Shown piece after piece: positions 13,673 through 21,370 of a DNA stretch of 23,257 nt. Each line of letters starts with the position of its first letter. Position 1 is the first letter of the stretch. The DNA comes from a virus. The notes beneath the pieces are model-generated. The model was given only the letters and a program-made list of their open reading frames with translations. It made no database searches and was not told the origin of the DNA. Position numbers and translations under genes: made by a program. The stretch lies in IMG/VR virus record IMGVR_UViG_3300012354_000069, positions 1 to 23,257 of that record; one strand, given 5' to 3'.

Positions 13673-14511
13673 TAGATCGGTTTCAACTGAATCGTGATAT
13701 TAAGGCCCGCCAGGGCCGTCAACGTTCCGCCCAACTTCACTCCCAGGCGATCACCAACCGCAAGTTGCAGGGTCGCCGTCGTTCCTGTCAGCGTATATAA
13801 AGTCACGGTGTTGTTGGCCGTCGTGTTGCAGTTATAAGAGCCCGTGCCGAGCACGGTGCCGCTTCCCGGCGCTGTGGTGCCGGTAAGCTTTTCGACGTCC
13901 GCCACGCAGCCTGACCCGCCCTGAGTTCGCTGGACGATGCGAATAGCCGTAACCTGAAAAGCCCGGTTGGCCATAAATACCTGATCGCCGCTGGCGCTGC
14001 TCGCGCCCAGACCACCGAAGTTGATCGCAATCTGCTGGGGTACGATAACGCCGCCGACAGTCAACGAATCTGCATCGGTAAGCGCCACAGTCTTTCCGGT
14101 GGCAAAAGTCACACTGTTCAATGCCGTAGGAATCTGCGCTGCGGCAGCCGTGCCGGAGATATCGGTAAACGCCGGTTGGGCTCGGCTAACGACTCCCAAC
14201 GCGCTAATTGCCGTCAGGAATTGATTGGCCGCGCCAGTATTAGGCTGTACCGTAGTTGAATTCGCGTTCGGGAAGGTGACCGTGCGCGTCGTCCCATCGG
14301 TGATGTTAGACAAGTCGAGCTGCGCGGATTTCGTCCCCCTGGTGAAGGTGACGCTCTTATCGGAACGCGGTTCGATTCGGATCTCACCGAGGCGATCGAT
14401 GCGAACGTGGCTTCCTGTTCGATCGATTGACTGGATGCCTGAATTGGTGGCCGCCAGGCCGGCAACGATCAGCAAGACGATCGCCGCTATTGCTGCAAAT
14501 TGTTTCTTCAT
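13672..14511 (-). CDS. Fibre-like protein with signal peptide, within the head genes
   Basis: 279 residues from ATG 14511, supported by AGGAG 8-10 nt upstream; a CTG/TTG-like extension to 14538 would run into a palindromic repeat and is rejected. The N-terminus is a Sec-type signal or anchor: MKKQF, then AAIAAIVLLIVAGLAA. The mature part is Thr/Ser/Gly-rich and beta-stranded. It includes FTDISGTAAAAQIP near residue 117, a pattern common in phage tail- and head-fibre proteins, and SVTFATGKTVALTDADSLTV, which looks like a trimeric beta-helix repeat. Its position between a small head gene and the connectors suggests a head fibre or decoration. A Sec signal on a virion protein is unusual. Confidence 0.7.
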   Translation of the reverse strand: MKKQFAAIAAIVLLIVAGLAATNSGIQSIDRTGSHVRIDRLGEIRIEPRSDKSVTFTRGTKSAQLDLSNITDGTTRTVTFPNANSTTVQPNTGAANQFLTAISALGVVSRAQPAFTDISGTAAAAQIPTALNSVTFATGKTVALTDADSLTVGGVIVPQQIAINFGGLGASSASGDQVFMANRAFQVTAIRIVQRTQGGSGCVADVEKLTGTTAPGSGTVLGTGSYNCNTTANNTVTLYTLTGTTATLQLAVGDRLGVKLGGTLTALAGLNITIQLKPI

Positions 14512-14529
14512 CGTCGTTCTCCTCTGGAG

Positions 14530-14549
14530 CGCAGGCAATCTTGCCTGCG
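14530..14549. repeat. REP-like palindrome (GCAGGCAA/TTGCCTGC)
   Basis: Perfect 9-bp arms with a 2-nt centre, in the 62-nt gap between two minus-strand genes. There is no U tract, so it is not a terminator. This GCGCAGGC...GCCTGCG type resembles dispersed chromosomal palindromes. Confidence 0.75.
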
Positions 14550-14573
14550 GTTTGCGAGCGTGACTGCGCTGAC

Positions 14574-14876
14574 TTAACCTTCGGCAGACTCGCCGGCTTC
14601 CGGCTCGGATTCAGCTTCCTGCTCGCCTTCAGACTTCTGAGACTGCGACGCCGGCTTCGTCTTGACTTCAATCAAGCGACCGGCGCGAATTGCGGCGGTC
14701 GTAACCCTGCCGACGCGTTTACCCATGTCGATTTCAACTGTCTGATCCCTTAAAATCTTGACGCCGGTTTCCGGATCGTGAAACCCGGTGTCCTGGTGCT
14801 TGAGTTGGAATAACCGCTTGTCGCTTTTCGGCGCGCCCTTTTTCGAGTCATCGCCGTTCTTTTTTGTTTCCGCCAT
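14574..14876 (-). CDS. Small hypothetical head-region protein
   Basis: 100 residues from ATG 14876, GGGAGGG in position. The N-terminus is Lys/Asp-rich; the core RLFQLKHQDTGFHDPETGVK..LRDQTVEID, followed by VTTAAIRAGRLIEV, is a short beta-like domain as often encoded next to major capsid genes. The C-terminal 25 residues are acidic (SEGEQEAESEPEAGESAEG) and low-complexity. The gene follows the capsid gene after a hairpin-bearing 84-nt gap. A head-assembly or head-completion role is plausible; I cannot name the family. Confidence 0.7.
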   Translation of the reverse strand: MAETKKNGDDSKKGAPKSDKRLFQLKHQDTGFHDPETGVKILRDQTVEIDMGKRVGRVTTAAIRAGRLIEVKTKPASQSQKSEGEQEAESEPEAGESAEG

Positions 14877-14911
14877 TTCATTCCCTCCCGAATCAAAAGC
14901 AAATAGTTAAT

Positions 14912-14943
14912 GCCGGGGCGAGGTTCTAAAGCCTCGCCCTGGC
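14912..14943. repeat. Palindrome after the capsid gene (REP-like or terminator)
   Basis: Arms GGGCGAGG/CCTCGCCC (8 bp) around TTCTAAAG, extended by GCC/GGC after one mismatch. It starts 17 nt after the capsid stop. No U tract follows directly in the minus-strand RNA, so mRNA stabilisation or a dispersed REP-like repeat is as likely as termination. Confidence 0.6.
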
Positions 14944-14960
14944 TCAAGGCGCTTCACGCT

Positions 14961-16214
14961 CTACCGTCCGCTGTACGGCGCCATCCACGTTGGGAACTGA
15001 TTCGCTCCGCCAACGGCGTTGAAGTCGAGCGTTCTGTCAATGACCACCCGGCTGTTGCGTTGCAGATTCGAAAAGCCTGTCCAGATCCGCGCGTAGGAAC
15101 CATTCAGACCCTTCTTCACGTCGCGATCGCTTTCGATCACCAACGCCTTCGCCGTCAACTGAACCATCGACATCGAATTATCTTCGAAAGCGAGCTGGTC
15201 AGCCGCCACCGCGGTCGAGACATAGAGGTCCTGCTCGGTCGGGAGCGGAGTCTTCACGTTCGTTTGCAAAAGAGCGGAACCGTTGAATTGCTTATTTTTC
15301 ACTTCCGGCATATTCAAATAGTCAACCGCCGTGATTTCATTGCCGATGATCGATGTCGAACGCCGGCCCAGCAGCGCCAGGCGGGTCCACACCCGAAGCA
15401 CGTCCATGTACTGGAACCCTTCGAGTATGTCTTGGACTCCGATAACCGCGGCAGCCTCCGAACCGTCCGCCTGATCGCCATCGGTCAGGACGCGCACGGC
15501 GTCGTTGTTCAAGTCGGCACCCAGCATGCGGCCCAGGTCTTCGAAGAAGATGGACAGCAGGTCGAGTGTATTGAACATGATCGCCTCGTCGGTGATCTCG
15601 ATGCCTCTCTCGAACTCGCCGATTTCAACGGTCTTCTTGCCAAACACGACCGTGCCAACCCTATGTGTCGCGCCTTCAGTGCGCGGCTTAGTCGCGGCAT
15701 CGCTGAGCTCGATCTTGGGCACGACGGCCGCCGGTTGGGGCACCATGATTTCGCGCACAACCAGGTCTGGATAGAACGTGGCCTGCACCGCACCACGCAT
15801 CACCGGATCCAGGAAAACTTCAGGCGAGATAAAGCGCTCGCCACCTGCCTGCTCGCCGGTAATCGCGAACGAGGCGATCGCCTTACGCATGGCTGCAAGC
15901 TGCTCGCGGTAGGCCAGGCCCATGCCGCGGCGAATACCCTCGCGAACGTATTCGAGGGCGACTTCCCCATAGCCGCTTGAAAAAAGGTCTTTGGCCGTGG
16001 TGCGATTTTCCTCAATACCCAGGTCGGCGAGGAGGTGTCCGGTCGAGAGTGGCTGATTGTCCAGCCCTTTGTAGTTCTCTTCAATGAACTGACGCAGCGT
16101 AATGTCGCGAGGCCGCTGATGCTGCTTGCCCGCCAGGTCGGTGTAAGGACCTTTGCGCATGGCGTCGATCCCACGCATCATCTCGTCGTATTTGGCTTTT
16201 AGTTCGTAGCTCAT
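14961..16214 (-). CDS. Major capsid protein (HK97-fold type)
   Basis: 417 residues from ATG 16214 with a strong ribosome site (AAGGAGAG). The order and patterns are those of a major head protein: helical N-arm (MSYELKAKYDEMMRGIDAMR), a middle with ITGEQAGGERFISPEVFLDP, a loop region VVPKIELSDAATKPRTEGAT, the beta hinge HRVGTVVFGKKTVEIGEFER followed by GIEITDEAIM, then NNDAVRVLTDGD and the C-terminal VVIDRTLDFNAVGGANQFPT. The GxEITDEA-like motif before the spine helix is common in capsids assembled with a decoration protein and a separate protease. It lies downstream of the protease/scaffold and decoration genes. The call rests on context plus these motifs. Confidence 0.85.
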   Translation of the reverse strand: MSYELKAKYDEMMRGIDAMRKGPYTDLAGKQHQRPRDITLRQFIEENYKGLDNQPLSTGHLLADLGIEENRTTAKDLFSSGYGEVALEYVREGIRRGMGLAYREQLAAMRKAIASFAITGEQAGGERFISPEVFLDPVMRGAVQATFYPDLVVREIMVPQPAAVVPKIELSDAATKPRTEGATHRVGTVVFGKKTVEIGEFERGIEITDEAIMFNTLDLLSIFFEDLGRMLGADLNNDAVRVLTDGDQADGSEAAAVIGVQDILEGFQYMDVLRVWTRLALLGRRSTSIIGNEITAVDYLNMPEVKNKQFNGSALLQTNVKTPLPTEQDLYVSTAVAADQLAFEDNSMSMVQLTAKALVIESDRDVKKGLNGSYARIWTGFSNLQRNSRVVIDRTLDFNAVGGANQFPTWMAPYSGR

Positions 16215-16232
16215 GATTTCTCTCCTTGTGTT

Positions 16233-16267
16233 AGTTGTCAGTTGTCAGTTGTCAGTAGTCGGTAGTC
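16233..16267. repeat. Heptamer array (AGTTGTC type) upstream of the capsid gene
   Basis: Five units: AGTTGTC three times, AGTAGTC, GGTAGTC. It lies in the 101-nt gap between the decoration-like gene and the capsid ribosome site. Confidence 0.93.
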
Positions 16268-16282
16268 AAAGCCACCCCGGCC

Positions 16283-16310
16283 CTGACCCCTAACCCCTGT
16301 CGCCTAACCT
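16283..16310. repeat. Second heptamer array (CTAACCC type) in the same gap
   Basis: Four units: CTGACCC, CTAACCC, CTGTCGC, CTAACCT. The sequence is unrelated to the neighbouring array but the period is again 7 bp. Confidence 0.75.
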
Positions 16311-16315
16311 CCAGT

Positions 16316-16705
16316 TCAGTAGATCAGAAACGTGCCAATTGCGTTATTGCCTGCGCCGATCAAGCAAACGCCTTTGTCGACTTTCGGATCGGCGCCGGCG
16401 TAGGTCTTGAACCGCTGCACTCCGGCGTTATTGTCGCCAATCTGAACGTGCGCGGCGGCCGCGATCGCGCCATCACACGGCGCCTCGACCAGGTAACCAA
16501 AGCGCGTCTGGATTGTCCCGGGGCCGTCAGCGACGCGAGCCGCTTTGAAGACATAGCCGATCGCGTCCTCAGCCGCGGCCGCGCAAGCGTCGACCAGATC
16601 GTCGCCAGTGATCTTGACCATCGTGCCTTTCTCCAAATTGGCCGTATGAATGTTCACGGTCACGCCCACGTTATCGTTAACCGGCGTAAGAATTTTGATT
16701 GACAT
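16316..16705 (-). CDS. Probable capsid decoration (cement) protein
   Basis: 129 residues from ATG 16705, AAGGAG 8-9 nt before. The start MSIKILTPVNDNVGVTVNIH followed by ANLEKGTMVKITGDD and later CDGAIAAAAHVQIGD and GVCLIGAG forms a small beta-rich domain similar in layout to phage head decoration proteins and DUF2190-like capsid cement proteins, which bind the outside of the expanded head. Position between the protease/scaffold gene and the major capsid gene is the standard place. Repeats fill both flanking gaps. The assignment is family-level and from memory. Confidence 0.6.
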   Translation of the reverse strand: MSIKILTPVNDNVGVTVNIHTANLEKGTMVKITGDDLVDACAAAAEDAIGYVFKAARVADGPGTIQTRFGYLVEAPCDGAIAAAAHVQIGDNNAGVQRFKTYAGADPKVDKGVCLIGAGNNAIGTFLIY

Positions 16706-16725
16706 GCTTTTTTCTCCTTCGTTGC

Positions 16726-16794
16726 GTTTAGAGCGGGGCTACCGCCCCACAGTCGTTTCCCCTGCGGAGGGCGGGCAGAAGCCCGCCTCTAAAC
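16726..16794. repeat. 69-bp element with terminal inverted repeats and two inner hairpins
   Basis: GTTTAGAG (16726-16733) pairs with CTCTAAAC (16787-16794). Inside are two hairpins: GGGGC-TACC-GCCCC (16735-16748) and GGCGGGC-AGAA-GCCCGCC (16770-16787). The cruciform-like build suggests a REP/BIME- or MITE-like dispersed repeat placed exactly between two genes. Confidence 0.75.
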
Positions 16795-16804
16795 AGTTTT
16801 CTTT

Positions 16805-18487
16805 TTACAGCAGCGACGAAGCCGGTACCGGCGGCGGCACCGCATCCTGCGTGCGCGCAGCTTCTTCCACTGAGCTGCGCCGCGACACTTCGGTCGAGCC
16901 GCACTTTGCGCATTTCGCCTTGAACTTCTCGTCGACGCGCCCAGCATAGAGAGTCTTCAGTCCGGGAAGCTGCGAGGCGTCGGCGTTCGCGATTATGCCT
17001 GCCAGGACCTCGGGCAGCGTGACCTGCTTATCTTCGCCCGTTACGCCTTCGCTGATCGTCGCCAGGCGCACAACCTCGGTACGCTCCGCGTCGATCACCG
17101 CCTGGGCGGCAGTCGCTTTAGCTTCCGCAGACGTGACTCGCGTTGAAAGCGCGTCCACAGCGGCCAACACGACCGAGTCCTCGACTTCATCGCCGGTTTG
17201 CGCTTCCAGTCCGAGCGCCTTCTTTTGTTCCAGTGTGAGTTTCACTTTCTTTGTCTCCTTGTCTGTGTCATCTGCGGATTGGCTTTGCGAGCCGCTTTTC
17301 TTCCAGGGAACCTGGATTTTGTCGTCGCCGTACTGCTTGCGCGCCTTCGTGTAATACTTCTCGATTCGGGATTTCACTCCGCCCCGATCGGCGTCGGGAA
17401 TCTGCACGCCGCCACGGCTGCCCTGCATTACGGCCGCGCAAGCGGTGACACCTGGCCAGATGGCGACGACTTTGCCATTGACGATGTCGCAGAACGGCAA
17501 TTTATAGCTGCCAAAGTTCAGAGCCTTTGTCGATTCGTGCCAGAAATGAGCCCGGCCGTATTTCGGCCAGTTCATCTTCTCTTTCGTGCCTGAGCCATCG
17601 TGCGACGCCCACTTGCGCAAGCGCGTCTCCGCCGCGCCGGCATCCCACGAGGCGCCGCGATCCGAGAGCGGCCAGTCGGTCGCGCCCGAAGCAACGAACG
17701 AAATCAGACTCTCAGGATCGCCGGCGACGGCCATCTCTGTATCGCCGCTTTCGTCTTCTTCACCCCACGGCAAATGCTCGTTCGATTCAGGATTCGCGCC
17801 CTGAAAAACCAGCGACAATTCATAGAAGGCGACGATCTTCGTAACCAGAATGCGAACGATCTCGCCGTCAATGTCCTGGCCGAGGTTGCGGAAGAAGATG
17901 CCCTGCTCAAGCAGATCCGGATGCGAAGCGTCCCATTCAAAGTCAACTGTCGCCGACACCGAATGAATCGCCGGCGGCTTCATCAACAGGCCACGGGCGA
18001 TCTTCGGGTTCATCTTCCAGTCGATCTTCAGCTCGACGTTGACACCCGGAACACCGCCAACCTGATCGCCTTTTGCGTCCCATGTCGATTGATTAACTGC
18101 GCCGATCCAGTTTGCGACGCGCCAGTAAACATGGTCTGTATAAACGGTCTGGCCTTGCAGCAGAGGCGCCGCAGCTTCAAGCATTCCGGGCTTAGTGAAG
18201 TCCAGAAAGTAGCCCGGAATCAGAGTCGCGCTCAGCGCGCGAAACTGTGGATAGATGAAATCGGAATCGAGCGGATTGATTTGGTCGAATGTCAGACCGG
18301 CATCGACAAAGTCATCAGCACTGAGCGATTCTTTTGCTGCCAGCTTCGCAGTCAGCTTCGCCATCTGATCGTCGCTCAGAGGCCCAACGGAAGCCGGACG
18401 AGTAACCGCCAGCGTCTGGCCAAACGGCAGATGCAAGCGAACCTTGCCGCTTCGATTACCAAGACTGATTTGAAGGTGTTTCTTCAT
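16805..18487 (-). CDS. Prohead protease with scaffold-like C-terminus (Mu gpI-like)
   Basis: 560 residues from ATG 18487, overlapping the upstream stop (ATGA). About residues 75-240 look like a prohead protease domain: LMKPPAIHSVSATVDFEWD supplies a candidate histidine and serine, and the stretch YELSLVFQGANPES matches the ELSLVxxGANP ending typical of these proteases. About 280-390 is an extra domain (RLRKWASHDG, NFGSYKLPFCDIVNGKVVAI, GGVQIPDADRGGVKSRIEKY) often found joined to such proteases. After a Ser/Lys linker comes a helical, Ala/Glu-rich segment (about 420-500), probably scaffolding. The C-terminus has a KCAKCGS pair of cysteines. The protease normally cuts the scaffold and itself during head maturation. 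Confidence 0.7.
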   Translation of the reverse strand: MKKHLQISLGNRSGKVRLHLPFGQTLAVTRPASVGPLSDDQMAKLTAKLAAKESLSADDFVDAGLTFDQINPLDSDFIYPQFRALSATLIPGYFLDFTKPGMLEAAAPLLQGQTVYTDHVYWRVANWIGAVNQSTWDAKGDQVGGVPGVNVELKIDWKMNPKIARGLLMKPPAIHSVSATVDFEWDASHPDLLEQGIFFRNLGQDIDGEIVRILVTKIVAFYELSLVFQGANPESNEHLPWGEEDESGDTEMAVAGDPESLISFVASGATDWPLSDRGASWDAGAAETRLRKWASHDGSGTKEKMNWPKYGRAHFWHESTKALNFGSYKLPFCDIVNGKVVAIWPGVTACAAVMQGSRGGVQIPDADRGGVKSRIEKYYTKARKQYGDDKIQVPWKKSGSQSQSADDTDKETKKVKLTLEQKKALGLEAQTGDEVEDSVVLAAVDALSTRVTSAEAKATAAQAVIDAERTEVVRLATISEGVTGEDKQVTLPEVLAGIIANADASQLPGLKTLYAGRVDEKFKAKCAKCGSTEVSRRSSVEEAARTQDAVPPPVPASSLL

Positions 18488-18801
18488 CCGATTTCCTCGG
18501 CCTCAAGCACTTCATCGCGCGGAACCTGCTTGCTTTCATCCCGTTCCATGATTTCTTTCGCAGTGGCGACTTCCACTGCCACCGGCTGCAATGGCTGACC
18601 GAAAGTTGAAACCCAAAGATAAACATCGGCGCCTTCGGCGATTTTCTTTCGGTCCTCATCGGACAATTCCCAACGAGTCAATACCTGGTGGTCGGGGGCC
18701 ACGAGTTTCACCGCCGGCAGTCGCATGTACTCCGGCTGATTCTCCGCGAATACTGTTTCGGCTACGTTATAGCCCGGCAATACTGGCGATGCTGGTTTCA
18801 T
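18484..18801 (-). CDS. Small conserved head-region protein (105 aa)
   Basis: 105 residues; ATG 18801 overlaps the head-morphogenesis stop and its own TGA overlaps the protease ATG (both ATGA), so the three are probably translationally coupled. It contains a compact domain with LPAVKLVAPDHQVLTRWELSD, then EDRKKIAEGADVYLWVSTFG and PLQPVAVEV; the C-terminus is acidic. I recall small proteins with the LTRW-LSDEER-IAEGADIYL pattern in phage and prophage head regions, but no function. It may be a head accessory protein. Confidence 0.75.
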   Translation of the reverse strand: MKPASPVLPGYNVAETVFAENQPEYMRLPAVKLVAPDHQVLTRWELSDEDRKKIAEGADVYLWVSTFGQPLQPVAVEVATAKEIMERDESKQVPRDEVLEAEEIG

Positions 18802-19802
18802 TTCTGCGTCTCGTCGTACTCTGCCTGCTCGTGTCCGCTCTTCGGCTCGCCTGCTCCCGGTACCACGCCTGCTACGCGCGTGCGGCAGTTAGGGTGGTAC
18901 GGCGGAAAGCCGCGACCCTCGGCCACGAGCGAATTGTCAACAACTCCGTTCGTGATTCGATCCTTGACGTACTCAACCGGGTCCTGCGCGTACGCACGGC
19001 CCAAGGCGCTCTTGTAAATCTCCAGCGCGTATTCGCCCGGATCCATCTTCGACAATCGGTCGACAGCTTCGACCATTGCGCCCACGCGAATATATTTGCC
19101 ATCCAAATGGCGGCAGATTTCAGTGGTACGGTTATCAATAACTGCAACGATCTTCGCGAGCTTAATTGTCGAGCTCTCACCGAGCTGGTGAATGTAAGCG
19201 AAGTTGCGAATCCGCTGAACGCTCGACCGAATGATCGTCTTGACGCCGTAATCATTGACCCGATCAAGCTTGCCGCCGGCTGCGCGCCGAAACGCTTCAA
19301 TCGATTCGGTCGTCTCACGTAAAGCCGCGCTGCCCTGCTCGAGATAAGTTTCGCGAAAGAACTTCCAGAGTTCGTCGCGCCGGTTATCGACAAACGAGCT
19401 GAAGTACCAGCCATCGAGATCGTTGAAGAAATTGACCGCGCGGGTGTCCGCGGAGCCGAAGCGCAGTTTCGGGACGGGTCCGCTGCCAAAGACTGAGGTG
19501 TCGCGCAATCGGTAGAAGCCGTAAATGTCCTTCGTGGTCCGTTTGACGATCGCTTCAGCTCGCGCCGACGTGAACGAACCTTTGTAAGCCGTTTTGACTT
19601 CCTCAATGATTGCATCGGCAAAAACGTCGGCAGAAGAAAAGTCAGCGGTATCAGCATTGCCGAGAAAGCGTCGAATCCGCTCCAGCGCAACTGCTCGAGC
19701 TTCGCCGGCGATTGGATCGACAAGCTGAACGTACCTGGCAATGAATCGGTCGAGTAACGCATTGATTTCTTCTTCACTGAGTTTCTTCAGTCCTACGCTG
19801 CT
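18798..19802 (-). CDS. Mu-F/SPP1 gp7-like head morphogenesis protein, fused to portal by -1 frameshift
   Basis: The frame runs from the portal gene's poly-A tract to TGA at 18798: 334 residues beginning SSVGLKKLSEEEINALLDRF. The first ATG, GTG or TTG is TTG 19508, 294 nt in, which would remove about a hundred well-formed helical residues. The C-terminal part shows the MuF domain: IRNFAYIHQLGESSTI, then VIDNRTTEICRHLDGK and the ending PPYHPNCRTRVAG, with the conserved Cys/His residues. MuF proteins are minor head proteins injected or used in head assembly, usually encoded right after the portal. Here the reading frame, the slippery A AAA AAA G site and the lack of a start argue for synthesis as a portal-MuF fusion. 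Alternatives: a CTG/ATT start, or one missing A in the assembly. Confidence 0.75.
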   Translation of the reverse strand, partial: SSVGLKKLSEEEINALLDRFIARYVQLVDPIAGEARAVALERIRRFLGNADTADFSSADVFADAIIEEVKTAYKGSFTSARAEAIVKRTTKDIYGFYRLRDTSVFGSGPVPKLRFGSADTRAVNFFNDLDGWYFSSFVDNRRDELWKFFRETYLEQGSAALRETTESIEAFRRAAGGKLDRVNDYGVKTIIRSSVQRIRNFAYIHQLGESSTIKLAKIVAVIDNRTTEICRHLDGKYIRVGAMVEAVDRLSKMDPGEYALEIYKSALGRAYAQDPVEYVKDRITNGVVDNSLVAEGRGFPPYHPNCRTRVAGVVPGAGEPKSGHEQAEYDETQK

Positions 19803-21352
19803 TTTTTTTTGAAATCGATAACCCTGCCGTCTACGTCCTGATGACTATCTGCTGATTCGTCCGCTCCAACCGGCGTCGAAGCGATTTCGATCCTGGAGGG
19901 TGCAAACCGATACCGCTGCGACTGCCGGTCGAAGCGGAACGTGGCCGAAAATGACGGGCTCTTAGCCCGGAGACCCGTTCCAGCCACACCTTGCGCTGCC
20001 ACATTCAGCAGCGCCGGATCGAAAGCTTTCTCGTAACCCAGCTCCTGGGCAACCTGATCAGGCGACGTGATTCCTTTCACGCCGCGGTCAATAGTCATCG
20101 TCTGCTCAATCTGTCGCGCCTCGGCCGCTTGCAAATCATTTCGTGACTTAATGTGGTTGAAGGCGATTGAAACGTCCGCTTCAATGCCGGCCAAGGCCAG
20201 ATCCAGGCGATAGGTTTGCTCCTGGCGCCGCTTCGCCAATCGCTGAACACTCTCCGCCTGAGAAACGAGCATGTGGTAGACGACGTCGGCAAAGGTTTCA
20301 GTGCTGGTGTAATTGCGCCCGTGGGCGAAGGCCATCGAGCCCATGCCCGAGAACACCTGCTCTTCAACCATCTCGAAAATATCGGAAGCGCCGCGCGCAT
20401 CGGAAACGACATTGGCGTGATCGACCTTCTGATCGTTGAAAGTAACCAGGAGCCCTTTGTTGAAATTCGAGTCGAGAACCTGCCGAACGTCCGACAGATA
20501 CTTCTTTGCTGCTGCTTCGTATTCGTCGGCTGTTTGGCCAACCTTCTTCGGCGGCTTTGTTAACGCCACCGAGACCAGGCCAAGAATGCCGAGCTTTCGC
20601 ACGATCCACTTGATGTTATCCATCGCATCTTTCTGTGGACCGAGCAGAATATCGACGGCGGCAGACGCCGGCGGTTTGGCGTAGGGTGAATTCTCGATCG
20701 TCTGGAGCGCGTAATAGTGGTAGGTCAATGGATTCAACTCAATCAATCCGATTGCGCCCTTAGCTCTTTGCACCTTCTGCTGGCCCAGCAGCGTGAAAGC
20801 CATCTGCATCGGCAGGTATTGCCCATTCTCATAACGGAACCGAATCTGGTCGACGGGTACAAGTACCGTTTCTTCCACGCGCTTGGCGTTGAGATCGACC
20901 ACGTCCTCGCTCGACAACGCGCCAAAGCAGGAAATCTGCCCCATGTAGGCGTTCATCAATCCATCGACGCCGCAACCGTTCCGATAAATTCGCTGGGCTG
21001 CATCGTTCAACCGCGCCAGCACGGCTTCAGCCTGGCTTTGGTCTTTGGTGTCGACGGTAATCATGTGGCCGGCATTCGCCAGAGCTACATGGTTGGCAAT
21101 GAATTGAGAAAGATCGGGATTTCCAAGCCACAACCGTTTCAGATCGCGAAGCAATTGCAGATCGAATGGCGGCGCAACATAGCCGAGGCCCGGCATCAAC
21201 CCGAGCCCGCCGCCAGGCGAAGTCTCGATCGACGATCGACCTTCCGGTGGAAAGGCAGATGCCGGCGGCAAGGCGACGGACGGTGAAGGCTCGAAACTGA
21301 TTCCGAACCATCGCTCCCACCAGGGCATTTTTTGTTTCTGCGTTCTGCTCAC
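19793..21352 (-). CDS. Portal protein
   Basis: 519 residues if GTG 21352 is used; ATG 21328 (MPWWERWFG) is the likely alternative, and neither has a good ribosome site. The dodecameric portal forms the head vertex through which DNA is packed and leaves. Supporting patterns: FDLQLLRDLKRLWLGNPDLS after a flexible Pro-rich N-terminus; GCGVDGLMNAYMGQISCFGA (about residue 140-160), VPVDQIRFRYENGQYLPMQM with the following beta wing; a long helix with KKYLSDVRQVLDSNFNKGLL; and MGSMAFAHGRNYTSTETFAD near the stem. Next to it lie the terminase and MuF genes, as in SPP1- and Mu-like heads. It ends VIDFKKKAA on a slippery A tract. The start overlaps a degenerate heptamer array. Confidence 0.85.
   Translation of the reverse strand: MSRTQKQKMPWWERWFGISFEPSPSVALPPASAFPPEGRSSIETSPGGGLGLMPGLGYVAPPFDLQLLRDLKRLWLGNPDLSQFIANHVALANAGHMITVDTKDQSQAEAVLARLNDAAQRIYRNGCGVDGLMNAYMGQISCFGALSSEDVVDLNAKRVEETVLVPVDQIRFRYENGQYLPMQMAFTLLGQQKVQRAKGAIGLIELNPLTYHYYALQTIENSPYAKPPASAAVDILLGPQKDAMDNIKWIVRKLGILGLVSVALTKPPKKVGQTADEYEAAAKKYLSDVRQVLDSNFNKGLLVTFNDQKVDHANVVSDARGASDIFEMVEEQVFSGMGSMAFAHGRNYTSTETFADVVYHMLVSQAESVQRLAKRRQEQTYRLDLALAGIEADVSIAFNHIKSRNDLQAAEARQIEQTMTIDRGVKGITSPDQVAQELGYEKAFDPALLNVAAQGVAGTGLRAKSPSFSATFRFDRQSQRYRFAPSRIEIASTPVGADESADSHQDVDGRVIDFKKKAA
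19802..19810 (-). promoter_or_regulatory. Slippery nine-A tract at the portal end (-1 frameshift or transcript slippage)
   Basis: Portal codons TTC AAA AAA AAA GCA GCG TAG contain an in-phase A AAA AAA G heptamer. After a -1 shift reading continues AGC AGC GTA GGA CTG in the head-morphogenesis frame. A weak ACTGA/TCAGT hairpin lies a few nt downstream. Nine A residues are also long enough for RNA polymerase slippage. Confidence 0.65.
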
Positions 21353-21362
21353 TGCTTGTTAC
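21335..21362. repeat. Degenerate heptamer array at the portal start
   Basis: Units TTTCTGC, GTTCTGC, TCACTGC, TTGTTAC. The array covers GTG 21352 and both candidate portal starts' upstream region. It resembles the TTACTGC/TCACTGC array at 9301-9328. Confidence 0.55.
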
Positions 21363-21370
21363 TCGCTCTA

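Noticed and set aside
14910-15980. 356-codon plus-strand ORF opposite the capsid gene
   Set aside because: It is antisense to a clear major capsid gene; its composition is rich in Arg, His and Gln, as expected for a shadow frame, and it has no ribosome site or family pattern.
17600-18598. 332-codon plus-strand ORF opposite the protease gene
   Set aside because: It is a shadow of the minus-strand protease frame, which shows recognisable motifs and coupled starts.
18872-19777. 301-codon minus-strand ORF overlapping the head-morphogenesis region
   Set aside because: It has a normal start, but its Arg/Ser/Thr-rich product is typical of an off-frame translation. The MuF motifs (TTEICRHLDG, PPYHPNCRT) are in another frame.
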